NCBI RefSeq assembly: GCF_017355785.1 | Contig: NZ_JAFEWE010000001.1 | Location: forward strand, 806,001-870,000 | Direction of reading: 5' to 3' | Origin: Desertivirga arenae | Lineage (GTDB): Bacteria > Bacteroidota > Bacteroidia > Sphingobacteriales > Sphingobacteriaceae | DNA length: 64,000 nt | Notes under the pieces: model-generated | Seen by the model: the letters and a program-made list of their open reading frames with translations, nothing else | What the model was told of the DNA's origin: nothing | The model's database searches: none | Shown here: piece after piece, positions 26,301-35,583 of the stretch | Position numbering within the stretch: the first letter of the stretch is position 1 | Layout: each line of letters starts with the position of its first letter | Position numbers and translations under genes: made by a program

Positions 26301-29300
26301 ATGCTAAAGAAATACGCACTTACTATAATATTACTTCAATCTTTAGTACTTAGCTCAAAGGCGCAGACCACCGAATGGTATACGTTAAATAATGCCTATA
26401 AGAGCGGAGTTGAGCTTTTTGAAAAACGGAAATTCGTTGCTGCAAGCGAACAGTTTAGCCGGGTTGAAGATTACCATACTATCCCCTCTACTCAACCCGT
26501 AGATAACCGACAGGTTTCTGTTCTTAAAGAAAGTGCTCAATTCTATATTGCCCGATGTGCCCTGGAACTTGGTAATACTAATGCTGAGGCACTGTTTCTG
26601 AAATTTATCCGGGAATACCCTACAAGTGCCCTTACCAAATCAGCCTACCTACAGCTAGGTAATTTCTACTTTGAAAAAAAGAATTATGAAAAAGCTTTAG
26701 ATTGGTATAAAGAGATTGATGCTAACAGTCTTACTGCGAACGAAAGCGAAGAATATCGGTTTAAACTGGCTTATTCCTATTTTACCTTAAAGAAGTATAC
26801 AGATGCTGAGCCTTTATTTGCAAAGTTAAAAGACGAAAAAGGGCCTTATAACGAATCCTCTATCTACTATTTCGCTTATCTAAATTATCTGGATGCAGAC
26901 TACACTACTGCCTTGAGAGAATTTGAAAGATTACAGGGAAGTACCACCTACAAAGCGAGTTATCCTTATTATATATCCGCACTATATTTCCTCAACAAGC
27001 GCTACGATGATGTAATCAGCTATACGATTCCGGCGATCGAATCAATAGATCAGCAGTTTAAAGCTGAAATGTATCGAATTGTGGCAGCTACATATTTTGC
27101 AAAGGCTGATTATAAGAACTCAATTAGCTACTATCAAAGGTTCCAAAATCTTGATAAAGGAGCTATCCAGAATAATCAGGATGATTACCAGATGGGATAT
27201 GCCTACCTGAAGCTTGGAGATCACAAAAAGGCAATAAAAGAACTTGAAAAACTTTCCACTACGGATGTATTCTATCAAAGCGGAATGATCACATTGGGAG
27301 AAGCTTTTATAAAAGACGGGAACAAACAAAGTGCAAGAAACGCATTTTTTAGGGCATCTAAACTCGACTTTGATCCACGCTTGAAAGAAGAAGGACTATT
27401 CAATTATGCAAAACTGTCTTATGAATTGGAGTTCCATTCCGTTGCTTTAGATGCCGTTCAGGAATTTATAAAGACCTATCCAAAGTCTACAAGAATAAAT
27501 GAGGCTAAAACTTTACTAGGACAAGTTTTACTTTCAACGAAGAACTATAAAGATGCTGTCTTCATCCTCGAGACGATCAATAATAAGAATGCTGAAACAA
27601 GAGGAGTATACCAGAGAGTGACCTATTTTCGAGGACTGGAGTTCTATAACGAAAGAGCCTTCGAAAATGCGATATCAATGTTCATCCGTTCTCAGAATAG
27701 TGCTGTAGATGATGAAATTGAAGCATTAGCTACATACTGGCTTGCTGAAGCTATGTTTGAGGTAAGAAAGTATGGTGAATCTGTCGGCCAATTTGAGAAA
27801 TTCCTGGGAATGCAGGCTGCGCGTAATACTGACGTTTATAATTACGCTAATTATGCACTTGGTTACTCAGCTTTTCAAAATGACAATTATAGCAAGGCGG
27901 CTACCTACTTCGAACGTTTTATTATTGGCGATGATAAAGATCGCAATACCATAAATGATGCTACCCTTCGACTCGCAGATTCTTATTTCGTAATTAAGAA
28001 CTATGACAAGGCTATGCAGCAATACAATAAGATCATTACCTGGAATGGTAAAGGCCAAGACTATGCACTTTTTCAGCGCGGCATGATCCAGGGTCTGCAG
28101 GGATCAAATGATCTGAAGATCGCAACACATCAGTCGCTATTGAAACAATTCCCTAACTCTAATTATGCAGATGATGCAGGTTTTGAGATGGCATATACTT
28201 ATTTCGTTAAAGGAGACTACGATAAAGCCCGTACTGATTTAACAAATTTAGTTGAGAAGTATCCAAGAAGCAGCTATGTCCCTAGAGCTCTTGTTACCAT
28301 TGGATTAGTTAACTACAACCAGGATAAGGATGAGGAAGCTCTAACCTACTTCAAACGTGTTGTTCAGGATTATTCAACTACAGACGAAGCTAAAATTGCG
28401 TTAGAGTCAATAAAGAACATCTACCTTGATAAAGGAAATGCTGATGAATTCCTGAACTATGCAAACTCAACAAGTATAGGAAACCTAAGTACAGCAGAAC
28501 AGGATAACATTACATTCCAGGCGGCTAATAATCGTTTTCTTAAGGGTGAATACCAAGGGGCTTACGAAGCCATAAATGCGTATTTTGATAAATTCAAGAA
28601 TCCAATTCACGAGAAACATGCGAAGTTTATCAGGGCTGAGAGCTTAGTAAAGCTTAATCGTCCCGATGAAGCGATCCCTGATTACAATGTGATATTGAAT
28701 GACTGGACCAGTGAGTTCACAGAGAGAGCTTTGATCAGTGTTTCTCAGCTTTATTTGAAACAAAAGAAATACAATGAAGCGGTTGCTTCTCTTAAAAAAC
28801 TTGAATTAACCTCAGAGTACAAAGCAAACTATAGCTATGCTGTTAATAATCTGATGGAAGCATACTATAACATGGGAATGAGCGATGAGACTCTGAAGTA
28901 TGTTGAGCTGATCAGAGCTTTCGATAAGGCTTCCACAGAAGACAAATACAGAGCTACTCTTTATTCAGGAAAGGCGCACATGTTAAAAGGCGACACCACA
29001 ACAGCTTATAAGGAATTTCAGGAGGTGTCAACTAAAACTACCACTGCATCCGGAGCAGAAGCCAAATATATGGTTGCTTTTGTTCAGCACCAGAATGGAG
29101 AGTATAAGGCTTCAGAGAAGACGATATATGAATTAAGCAATAAAATGCCTTCTCATGATTACTGGGTAGCAAAAGGCTTTTTGCTCTTGGCGGATAATTT
29201 CGTAGCCTTAAAAGATTCATTCTCTGCAAAAGCTACACTTCAAAGTTTAATTGACAACTATGAGGGTAACGATGAAATTATTCCTACAGCTAAAGAAAAA

Positions 29301-29327
29301 CTTAGCCAGTTAAACTCTAAGAAATAA
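26301..29327 (+). CDS. Large periplasmic TPR-repeat protein
   Basis: A 1008-residue secreted protein: signal peptide to about residue 21 (LVLSSKAQ) and then an almost unbroken solenoid of about 25 TPR-like units. Examples: YLQLGNFYFEKKNYEKALDW, FKLAYSYFTLKKYTDAEPLF, YWLAEAMFEVRKYGESVGQF and ALGYSAFQNDNYSKAATYFE. There is no catalytic motif; it should be a rigid scaffold in the periplasm or at the inner face of the outer membrane. It is the first gene of a six-gene run with a beta-barrel (4 bp downstream), a SPOR protein, ExbB, ExbD and a TonB-like protein, which suggests a joint envelope function (inference). Large TPR proteins of this type are widespread and mostly unstudied in Bacteroidota. 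Confidence 0.85.
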   Translation: MLKKYALTIILLQSLVLSSKAQTTEWYTLNNAYKSGVELFEKRKFVAASEQFSRVEDYHTIPSTQPVDNRQVSVLKESAQFYIARCALELGNTNAEALFLKFIREYPTSALTKSAYLQLGNFYFEKKNYEKALDWYKEIDANSLTANESEEYRFKLAYSYFTLKKYTDAEPLFAKLKDEKGPYNESSIYYFAYLNYLDADYTTALREFERLQGSTTYKASYPYYISALYFLNKRYDDVISYTIPAIESIDQQFKAEMYRIVAATYFAKADYKNSISYYQRFQNLDKGAIQNNQDDYQMGYAYLKLGDHKKAIKELEKLSTTDVFYQSGMITLGEAFIKDGNKQSARNAFFRASKLDFDPRLKEEGLFNYAKLSYELEFHSVALDAVQEFIKTYPKSTRINEAKTLLGQVLLSTKNYKDAVFILETINNKNAETRGVYQRVTYFRGLEFYNERAFENAISMFIRSQNSAVDDEIEALATYWLAEAMFEVRKYGESVGQFEKFLGMQAARNTDVYNYANYALGYSAFQNDNYSKAATYFERFIIGDDKDRNTINDATLRLADSYFVIKNYDKAMQQYNKIITWNGKGQDYALFQRGMIQGLQGSNDLKIATHQSLLKQFPNSNYADDAGFEMAYTYFVKGDYDKARTDLTNLVEKYPRSSYVPRALVTIGLVNYNQDKDEEALTYFKRVVQDYSTTDEAKIALESIKNIYLDKGNADEFLNYANSTSIGNLSTAEQDNITFQAANNRFLKGEYQGAYEAINAYFDKFKNPIHEKHAKFIRAESLVKLNRPDEAIPDYNVILNDWTSEFTERALISVSQLYLKQKKYNEAVASLKKLELTSEYKANYSYAVNNLMEAYYNMGMSDETLKYVELIRAFDKASTEDKYRATLYSGKAHMLKGDTTTAYKEFQEVSTKTTTASGAEAKYMVAFVQHQNGEYKASEKTIYELSNKMPSHDYWVAKGFLLLADNFVALKDSFSAKATLQSLIDNYEGNDEIIPTAKEKLSQLNSKK

Positions 29328-29331
29328 GACA

Positions 29332-31065
29332 ATGAAGTTTAGATATCTATCATATACCTTTTTCAGCCTGGTTTTAACTGTTGCAGCTAATGCTCAAACA
29401 AAACCAACTCAAGAAAACAAACCGTCTACGGAGAAAAAACCGACGACAAATACACCGCCAGAAAAAAAACCTTCTACAGAGCCTGCAAAGGGAACACTAA
29501 CGGAAGAAATAGATGTTGTAAGACCTTACAAACCTGTTTTAGCAGATGCTGCGAAGATCAGGAGAAGTCCGGATTTGAATAACTACAAGGTGTTTAAACC
29601 AAACTTGAGTTATCTCGTATTGGATAAGAGACTGGAATTGAATAGTGACATTACGCAGTTACAGGCACAACCTCTCCAGCAGGCAGCCCCTCTTCCCTTT
29701 GAGAATAACTATGCAAAAGCTGGGATAGGAAATTATTCATCGACGCTGGGAGAGGTATACCTAAACAACGGACCTGATGAGGCGCTCCAGTTAGGCTTTT
29801 TTGCAAAACACCTTGCCCAAAGTGGATCGCTGAACAAACAGAACTATTCAAGGCAGCAAGCTGCCTTGTTTGGTAAAAGCATTCAGGAGAAGATCACAAT
29901 CAATGGAGAGCTGAATTTCGACAGATTAGGATCCTATTTTTATGGAGTCAACCCCGAGATGGCCGACCAGAATCTGGATCCAAGGAAACAGCGTTTTGGT
30001 ACGGTAGGACTGAAAGGGGAATTACTGAAAAACTACGACCCTGAAAGCACTCTTGACTATGCGGTAAAGGCTGACGCCTATACCCTAAGCAGCAAGTACA
30101 ATTCAAAAGAAACCAGTTTTGCGCTGAGTGGATTCTTTAACGGGGTATGGAAACAGTTCAACCTTGGAGTTAACAGCTCTCTCGACTTTACCAGCACTAA
30201 GGATTCTTTAAATATTGGTAATCATATTTTCCGAGCGAACCCGTATATCAAGTTCCAGGGAAAAAACTATAAACTTTCATTAGGACTAAACTTCGTACAA
30301 GAATTCGGAACGGAGGCAAATACTAACCTCTTCCCTATCGCAACAGCAGAGCTTCCTTTAGTTCCTCAGTATGCTACTATTTTTGGTGGTTATACTGGAG
30401 ATGTTCTTAAATCTTCTCTCCGGGGTTTCGCTTTCGAAAATCCATATTTGGCAAAGAGCATTATCAATAATGCCGTTGAGAAGTCCAACTTATACGGAGG
30501 GGTGAAAGGTAACGCAGGAGCGGGATTCTCTTTTAAAGGGATGGTTTATTTTAAAACCATTGAGGATATGCCTCTCTATGTAAATAGCAAATATGGATTT
30601 GAACGTTTTGAACTAGCTTACGATAAGGCAAAGGTAGTAGGCCTGGAAGGAGAAGTAAATGTAAAAGCATCTGAAACTTTAACCTGGACAGGTAAGATAG
30701 AGGCTAATAAATACAACATGACAGATCAGGCGGAAGCTTGGTTGAAGCCTGGTTTAAAATTGTATTCAAACTTTCGTTTATCTCTCAAAAAGAAATTTAT
30801 AATTGACGGAGAGGTTGTTTATACGGGAGACAGAGATGCCTTCACCTATGACTATTCAAAAGGTATTCCCGCAAGTATTGAAAATTCAAGAGTGGTTGCA
30901 GTAAAAAGCTACCTTGATCTGAGCGGCGGTGCAGAATACCTCGTTAAGAATAAACTAGGAGTATTTTTAAAGGTGAATAACTTGTTCGGCAACAAATACC
31001 AGCAATACTTATACTATCCAAAATTAGGATTTAATGTAATTGGTGGGTTGAATTATTCATTCTGA
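29332..31065 (+). CDS. Outer-membrane beta-barrel with TonB-box-like N-terminus
   Basis: A 577-residue protein with a signal peptide (cut near AANA-Q), a Lys/Pro/Thr-rich linker (residues 22-55), then EEIDVVRPYKPVLADAAKI, which resembles a TonB box, and a C-terminal barrel with alternating strands (for example LGFFAKHLAQSGSLNKQNYS) that ends in aromatic GLNYSF as outer-membrane proteins do. I see no plug domain of about 130 residues as in true TonB-dependent receptors; the barrel starts about residue 120. It starts 4 bp after the TPR gene, so the two are tightly coupled. NCBI-style annotation would probably be 'TonB-dependent receptor' or hypothetical. Its ligand is unknown. Confidence 0.75.
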   Translation: MKFRYLSYTFFSLVLTVAANAQTKPTQENKPSTEKKPTTNTPPEKKPSTEPAKGTLTEEIDVVRPYKPVLADAAKIRRSPDLNNYKVFKPNLSYLVLDKRLELNSDITQLQAQPLQQAAPLPFENNYAKAGIGNYSSTLGEVYLNNGPDEALQLGFFAKHLAQSGSLNKQNYSRQQAALFGKSIQEKITINGELNFDRLGSYFYGVNPEMADQNLDPRKQRFGTVGLKGELLKNYDPESTLDYAVKADAYTLSSKYNSKETSFALSGFFNGVWKQFNLGVNSSLDFTSTKDSLNIGNHIFRANPYIKFQGKNYKLSLGLNFVQEFGTEANTNLFPIATAELPLVPQYATIFGGYTGDVLKSSLRGFAFENPYLAKSIINNAVEKSNLYGGVKGNAGAGFSFKGMVYFKTIEDMPLYVNSKYGFERFELAYDKAKVVGLEGEVNVKASETLTWTGKIEANKYNMTDQAEAWLKPGLKLYSNFRLSLKKKFIIDGEVVYTGDRDAFTYDYSKGIPASIENSRVVAVKSYLDLSGGAEYLVKNKLGVFLKVNNLFGNKYQQYLYYPKLGFNVIGGLNYSF

Positions 31066-31105
31066 TAGTTTTGGCCTAATTATTTTTTCGTTTAATTTTA
31101 CCCAG

Positions 31106-32254
31106 ATGGATGTTGGTGTTTATGTAGCCGAATTACTTCAGAGGATTGATGAGGTAAGTCTCTCTGGAATTGGTACATTTTATAAAAAAAGAACTTCGGC
31201 TTATCATGACAATAAGCAAGGGATCTTTTTTCCCCCATCGGAAGAGTACGCATTTGATCCAGCACGCCAGGACTCTGGTTTTGCTCTAGTGGAGTATGTG
31301 TGTGCAGTTCGTAATATTTCCGAACCTTCAGCTCGTTATTTTATTGAAAAATATATAGACTCGATAAAGCAGTCCATACAGATAAAGGGCTATGCCACTA
31401 TTGATTCTCTGGGGAAGTTACGATCATCTAATAACAGCTATATTCTTGAGCCGGCCGAGTTTGCAAATAGCTCAATCAGCTACGGATTGATCCCGGTAAT
31501 GGAAATAGAACGAAAAGCTAAAAAGATCAATAATTCGAACGAACCTGACTTTTCTGCGATTCGAATTAAGTCCCCCGCACCAACTGTACAAGATGCTCCT
31601 CCTCAGGCTGTGCATAAAGAGAGCAAAGAGCCTCAGGAAAAATCGAATAAGTCTGCAATTCTTATTGTAATTACTTTTCTTGCTCTGGGCGCTGCCCTTG
31701 TGGCTGGTTATTTCCTATACCCTAAATTCTTCCGGCAAAAAGATCAGAACACTGTAATTGTTCCTGTTACAAAAACTACTAATCCGCCTCAGAGGAAATT
31801 GGACTCTGCACAAACTGCATCAAATAAAGAACTTGTAAACTCTGAGGCCGCTGCCGATAGCTTATTCGAAAATAGCATGACGCAGCTAAATCAAGAAAAG
31901 GGTATAACAGTAGAAAAACCAAGAGACACCGTGGTTATCACTACTAAAACTACCCCTTTAAGGAAAACAAAAGATTCAACTTCGACAGCAGTCCTTCCAC
32001 CTTCGCCATCTTCTGCTATAAAGTTTGAAGTAATTGTGGCGGCATTTAATAAACAATCAGAAGCAGAGGACTACATCTCTCAATTGAGAAAGAAAGGGAT
32101 TGATGCCAAAGTTGTAAACGATATTAGAAAACCGAAATTTAAAATAAGCACAGGTACTTTCGCGAACGAAGAATCCGCACAAAAAGAGAGACGCCGTCTT
32201 CGTGAGACTAAAATAGGTCAGGATGCCTGGGTTTTTACCGTTAAAAACAAATAA
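31106..32254 (+). CDS. HU-CCDC81-like / TM / SPOR-domain protein
   Basis: A 382-residue inner-membrane protein. Residues 1-125 look like the bacterial CCDC81-type HU-like tandem domain found in Bacteroidota (VYVAELLQRIDEVSLSGIGT, EYAFDPARQDSGFALVEYV); a single membrane helix follows at about 182-204 (ILIVITFLALGAALVAGYFL), then a Pro/Thr/Ser-rich linker, and a C-terminal SPOR domain from about 305 (FEVIVAAFNKQSEAEDYISQL). SPOR domains bind peptidoglycan strands lacking stem peptides, mostly at the septum; HU-like domains may bind DNA in the cytoplasm. The family has been proposed to link nucleoid and cell wall. It lies between the barrel and exbB. Confidence 0.82.
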   Translation: MDVGVYVAELLQRIDEVSLSGIGTFYKKRTSAYHDNKQGIFFPPSEEYAFDPARQDSGFALVEYVCAVRNISEPSARYFIEKYIDSIKQSIQIKGYATIDSLGKLRSSNNSYILEPAEFANSSISYGLIPVMEIERKAKKINNSNEPDFSAIRIKSPAPTVQDAPPQAVHKESKEPQEKSNKSAILIVITFLALGAALVAGYFLYPKFFRQKDQNTVIVPVTKTTNPPQRKLDSAQTASNKELVNSEAAADSLFENSMTQLNQEKGITVEKPRDTVVITTKTTPLRKTKDSTSTAVLPPSPSSAIKFEVIVAAFNKQSEAEDYISQLRKKGIDAKVVNDIRKPKFKISTGTFANEESAQKERRRLRETKIGQDAWVFTVKNK

Positions 32255-32260
32255 ACACAC

Positions 32261-32950
32261 ATGATTCTACTACAAGATACTGTTTTACCAGATACCGTTG
32301 CCAGGGCAACGCAAGCAGTACAGACAACGCAAGACCTACGTTTTATTGATCTATTAGTAAAGGGTGGATGGGTAATGATTCCTCTTGGAATCCTTTTGTT
32401 CCTTGCCTTAGTGATCTTTATAGAGCGCTATCTCACTATAAGGAAAGCGGCTAAAGATGAAGCCAATTTGTTAGTTCAGGTTAAACAGCATATTCTTTCT
32501 GGCAATCTTGATTCAGCTACCGCTATTTGTCGCAACAGTAATTCTCCCTTAGGCAGGATGCTACAAAAAGGTCTTTTACGAATAGGGAGACCAATAAAAG
32601 ACATCGAGGGGGCTATTGAAAACATTGGAAAACTTGAAGTATCTAAACTGGAAAAGAATGTAAGTATTCTGGGTATTGTTGCTGGTATTGCTCCAATGCT
32701 CGGCTTCGTAGGTACTATCGCTGGTGTGATCCGTATCTTTTATAATATTGCACAGACTGATAATATCAGTATGGGGCTTATCGCTGATGGTCTATATCAA
32801 AAGATGATCACTTCCGCTGCTGGTTTAATGATTGGTATATTAGCTTATGTTGGCTATCATGTGCTAAACATTATGGTTGACAAGGTAATTTTGAAGCTAG
32901 AGACTGATGCTGTTGAATTTATTGATCTGCTGGAACAACCAGGTAGATAA
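32261..32950 (+). CDS. exbB: ExbB/TolQ/MotA-family proton channel subunit
   Basis: A 229-residue inner-membrane protein with three membrane helices: about residues 30-53 (GWVMIPLGILLFLALVIFIE), 135-160 (ILGIVAGIAPMLGFVGTIAG) and 175-200 (SAAGLMIGILAYVGYHVL). The LGFVGTIAGVIRIF segment and small residues of helices 2-3 are the family signature of the pentameric channel that converts proton flow into motion of a TonB or TolA partner. Starts 6 bp after the SPOR gene and is followed by exbD and a TonB-like gene, so the energising complex is complete here. Confidence 0.93.
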   Translation: MILLQDTVLPDTVARATQAVQTTQDLRFIDLLVKGGWVMIPLGILLFLALVIFIERYLTIRKAAKDEANLLVQVKQHILSGNLDSATAICRNSNSPLGRMLQKGLLRIGRPIKDIEGAIENIGKLEVSKLEKNVSILGIVAGIAPMLGFVGTIAGVIRIFYNIAQTDNISMGLIADGLYQKMITSAAGLMIGILAYVGYHVLNIMVDKVILKLETDAVEFIDLLEQPGR

Positions 32951-33057
32951 AACATGAATAAGTCTCAGTTTTAACAAATTAATTTATGGAATTTGCCAGA
33001 TCTTGAATCTGAATAATAAAAGGTCTGGCAGGTGAACAAACAGCTTAAATAGCAACA

Positions 33058-33453
33058 ATGAACTTAAGAAGAAGAAATCGTCCTCATGCAGAAGTTCATA
33101 CTTCGGCAATGAATGACATCATGTTTTTCCTGATGCTGTTTTTTCTTATTGCTTCAACTGTAACAAATCCTAACGTAATAAAACTAATGCTGCCAAAGTC
33201 TGCTTCGGGACAATCAGTTTCTAAAAAAACCGTTAGTATAGCAATAAATCAGAACTTAGAATACTTCCTTGATAAGCAGCCTGTAAAGCTGGAAGAGATC
33301 CAGCCGAAACTCGCTTCTTATCTGCAACAAGCTAAAGAGCTTACAATTGTTCTTTCTGTTGATAGAACAGTAGCAATACAAGATGTAGTAGCAATTATGG
33401 ACATTGCGAACAAAATGGGAATTAAACTTGTACTGGCAACAGAACCGAAATAG
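33058..33453 (+). CDS. exbD: ExbD/TolR-family protein
   Basis: A 131-residue protein with one membrane helix (about 20-38, DIMFFLMLFFLIASTVTNP) and a periplasmic ExbD/TolR domain (GQSVSKKTVSIAINQNLEYF, VDRTVAIQDVVAIMDIANKM). Asp20 at the cytoplasmic edge of the helix is in the position of the proton-carrying Asp of E. coli ExbD. Many Bacteroidota TonB operons have two exbD genes; here there is one. A 107-bp gap separates it from exbB and contains no obvious terminator. Confidence 0.93.
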   Translation: MNLRRRNRPHAEVHTSAMNDIMFFLMLFFLIASTVTNPNVIKLMLPKSASGQSVSKKTVSIAINQNLEYFLDKQPVKLEEIQPKLASYLQQAKELTIVLSVDRTVAIQDVVAIMDIANKMGIKLVLATEPK

Positions 33454-33459
33454 AGCGTT

Positions 33460-34278
33460 ATGCAGTACCGTGAAGAAAATAATTATCCAAAAGCGCTCCT
33501 CTTCTCCGGGGGCGCAATGATCCTATTTTTAGTGATCAGTTATCTGATTACATTTGGAACAAATCTTCCGATAGAGGAAGTGGGTACAGGTGGCATTGTT
33601 GTAAATTACGGTACGTCGGAAACAGGAATGGGAGACGACCTTATGAGTGTTGAAGAACCTTCTGTTGCTCCAAACGCAAATAATACAGCACCCGATAAAA
33701 TTGTAACTTCAGAGCCTACAGAAAGTACGCCAACAACCGAAGCGACCGACAAAACTGTAGTTACCCAGGATATCGAAGATGCCCCTGTTGTAGCCACTGC
33801 TAAAAAAACAACAAGCTCTACTCCTACCGCCTCTACGCCAGCGAAAGAATCAAAACCAAGTGTTAATCCTAATGCCTTGTATAAAGGTAAAAGGAATGAC
33901 GGAAATGGCGGGGGCGATGGAAATGATGGCACTCCAGGCAACAAAGGAGATGTAGACGGAGATCCGATGGCAAGTAATTATGGCAAAGGTGGTTCGGGTT
34001 TTGGCAATACACAATTATCATTAGTTGGAAGAAAATTTGTAAGCGTTCCTCGGATATCTGACGATGGACAAAGTTCGGGAAAGGTTGCAGTAGAAATTCG
34101 AGTGGACAAAAATGGTACGGTAGTTTTTGCTCGTGGAGGAGTACGTGGGACAACAATATCTGATAAAGATCTTTGGGCTAAATGTGAACAAGCAGTAAGA
34201 GGTGCCAGCCTTAACCGTCTTGAATCGGCTCCAGATGTCCAAATAGGTACCGTTATTTTTAACTTCAAAGTAGATTAG
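33460..34278 (+). CDS. Divergent TonB-like energy transducer
   Basis: A 272-residue protein: cytoplasmic start, one membrane helix at about residues 12-33 (ALLFSGGAMILFLVISYLIT), a Thr/Pro/Glu-rich periplasmic linker (60-145), a Gly/Asp/Asn-rich hinge (about 148-190), and a C-terminal TonB-like domain (GRKFVSVPRISDDGQSSGKV, then AVEIRVDKNGTVVFARGG). The usual YP motif of TonB is replaced by VPRI, so it belongs to a divergent branch. It should transmit ExbB-ExbD energy to an outer-membrane partner, most simply the barrel encoded upstream (inference). 6 bp after exbD; ends 15 bp before folC. Confidence 0.82.
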   Translation: MQYREENNYPKALLFSGGAMILFLVISYLITFGTNLPIEEVGTGGIVVNYGTSETGMGDDLMSVEEPSVAPNANNTAPDKIVTSEPTESTPTTEATDKTVVTQDIEDAPVVATAKKTTSSTPTASTPAKESKPSVNPNALYKGKRNDGNGGGDGNDGTPGNKGDVDGDPMASNYGKGGSGFGNTQLSLVGRKFVSVPRISDDGQSSGKVAVEIRVDKNGTVVFARGGVRGTTISDKDLWAKCEQAVRGASLNRLESAPDVQIGTVIFNFKVD

Positions 34279-34293
34279 TCTTTTTCATCCTTG

Positions 34294-35583
34294 ATGACAT
34301 ATACTGATACGATCGATTACCTTTATTCCAGATTGCCAATGTTTACTAAAATAGGCGCATCTGCAATAAAGAAAGATCTTACCAACACTCTAGCACTTTG
34401 TAAAGTGCTGGGAAATCCATATAAAAAATTTAAGACGATTCACATTGCAGGAACAAATGGGAAAGGCTCAGTTTCTCATATGCTGGCCGCCATCCTCGAG
34501 GTAGCAGGGTATAAGACTGGACTTTATACATCTCCTCACCTCAGGGACTTCAGGGAAAGGATCCGTATTAACGGAGAAATGATCCCAGAGGAGGATGTTG
34601 TGAAATTTGTTACTTCCCAACAAGGGTCTATTGAGGCTATCGAGCCCTCTTTTTTTGAAGTTACGGTAGCGATGGCATTTGATTATTTTGCATCTCAGCG
34701 GGTAGACATAGCGGTAATAGAAACAGGTTTGGGTGGACGTTTAGATTCTACAAATGTAATTACACCAATTCTCTCCGTAATCACCAATATTGGTTACGAT
34801 CACATGAATATTCTCGGAGATACTTTGAAGGAAATCGCTTCAGAAAAAGCAGGTATTATCAAATCAACAGTTCCGGTAGTAATAAGTGAACGGCAGGAAG
34901 AAATAGAGGAGGTCTTTCTAAACAAAGCGAAAGATACAGATTCGGAACTGCATTTTGGCTCAGATGAATGGGCTATTACAGAATTGGAATCAGATGCAAG
35001 AATTAAAAAAATTGAAGCAATTTCCTTGCCTGGAAAGCTTGAGCACTTACAAATAGAATTAGATTTAACTGGTACCTATCAATTAAAGAATATAAAAGGA
35101 GTTTTAAGCAGTGTCTCCATACTAAGAACTCAAGGATTAGAAATCCGAACCGAGCATATTAAGCAAGCTTTGAAAACTGTGCAAGAAATAACGGGCTTGC
35201 AAGGACGATGGCAGACCATTGGAAGAGACCCTTTAATAATTTGTGATACAGGTCATAATGAAGACGGAATTAGGGAGGTTCTGAAGAACATTAATACTAT
35301 TTCTTTTACCAACCTTCACATGGTAATCGGAATGGTGAAGGATAAAGATAGTTCAACAGTACTGTCTCTGTTGCCTAAAGACGCTATCTACTATTTCTGT
35401 GCACCGGAACTTCCGCGAGCTAAACCGGCAGACGAACTAGCCTCTGAAGCCTCTAAGCTTAATTTAAAAGGAGAAGTTTTTTCATCGGTAAAAGATGCTT
35501 TAGCTACAGCAAAACAACGAGCAGAGAAAAATGACCTTGTTTTTGTTGGTGGCAGTACCTTCGTAGTTGCAGAAGTAATCTAA
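34294..35583 (+). CDS. folC: Bifunctional folylpolyglutamate synthase/dihydrofolate synthase
   Basis: About 429 residues from the ATG at 34294; the preceding TTG is in frame but less likely. A Mur-ligase-type ATP enzyme that adds glutamate to folates. Signatures: P-loop IAGTNGKGSVSHMLAA at about 48-63, SPHLRDFRERIRING (folate-binding omega loop), ETGLGGRLDSTNV, and ITNIGYDHMNILGDTLKEIASEKAGI. Its location at the end of the TonB/Exb run is probably a read-through arrangement rather than a functional link. About 200 bp without genes follow. Confidence 0.95.
   Translation: MTYTDTIDYLYSRLPMFTKIGASAIKKDLTNTLALCKVLGNPYKKFKTIHIAGTNGKGSVSHMLAAILEVAGYKTGLYTSPHLRDFRERIRINGEMIPEEDVVKFVTSQQGSIEAIEPSFFEVTVAMAFDYFASQRVDIAVIETGLGGRLDSTNVITPILSVITNIGYDHMNILGDTLKEIASEKAGIIKSTVPVVISERQEEIEEVFLNKAKDTDSELHFGSDEWAITELESDARIKKIEAISLPGKLEHLQIELDLTGTYQLKNIKGVLSSVSILRTQGLEIRTEHIKQALKTVQEITGLQGRWQTIGRDPLIICDTGHNEDGIREVLKNINTISFTNLHMVIGMVKDKDSSTVLSLLPKDAIYYFCAPELPRAKPADELASEASKLNLKGEVFSSVKDALATAKQRAEKNDLVFVGGSTFVVAEVI

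Noticed and set aside
26301-29327. Possible gene fusion or duplication in the 1008-residue TPR gene
   Set aside because: The recurring pattern is the normal TPR solenoid; no repeated DNA block or frameshift is seen.
33606-34268. Several minus-strand frames inside the TonB-like gene
   Set aside because: They arise from the low-complexity Thr/Pro/Gly coding sequence; composition is odd and no motif is visible.
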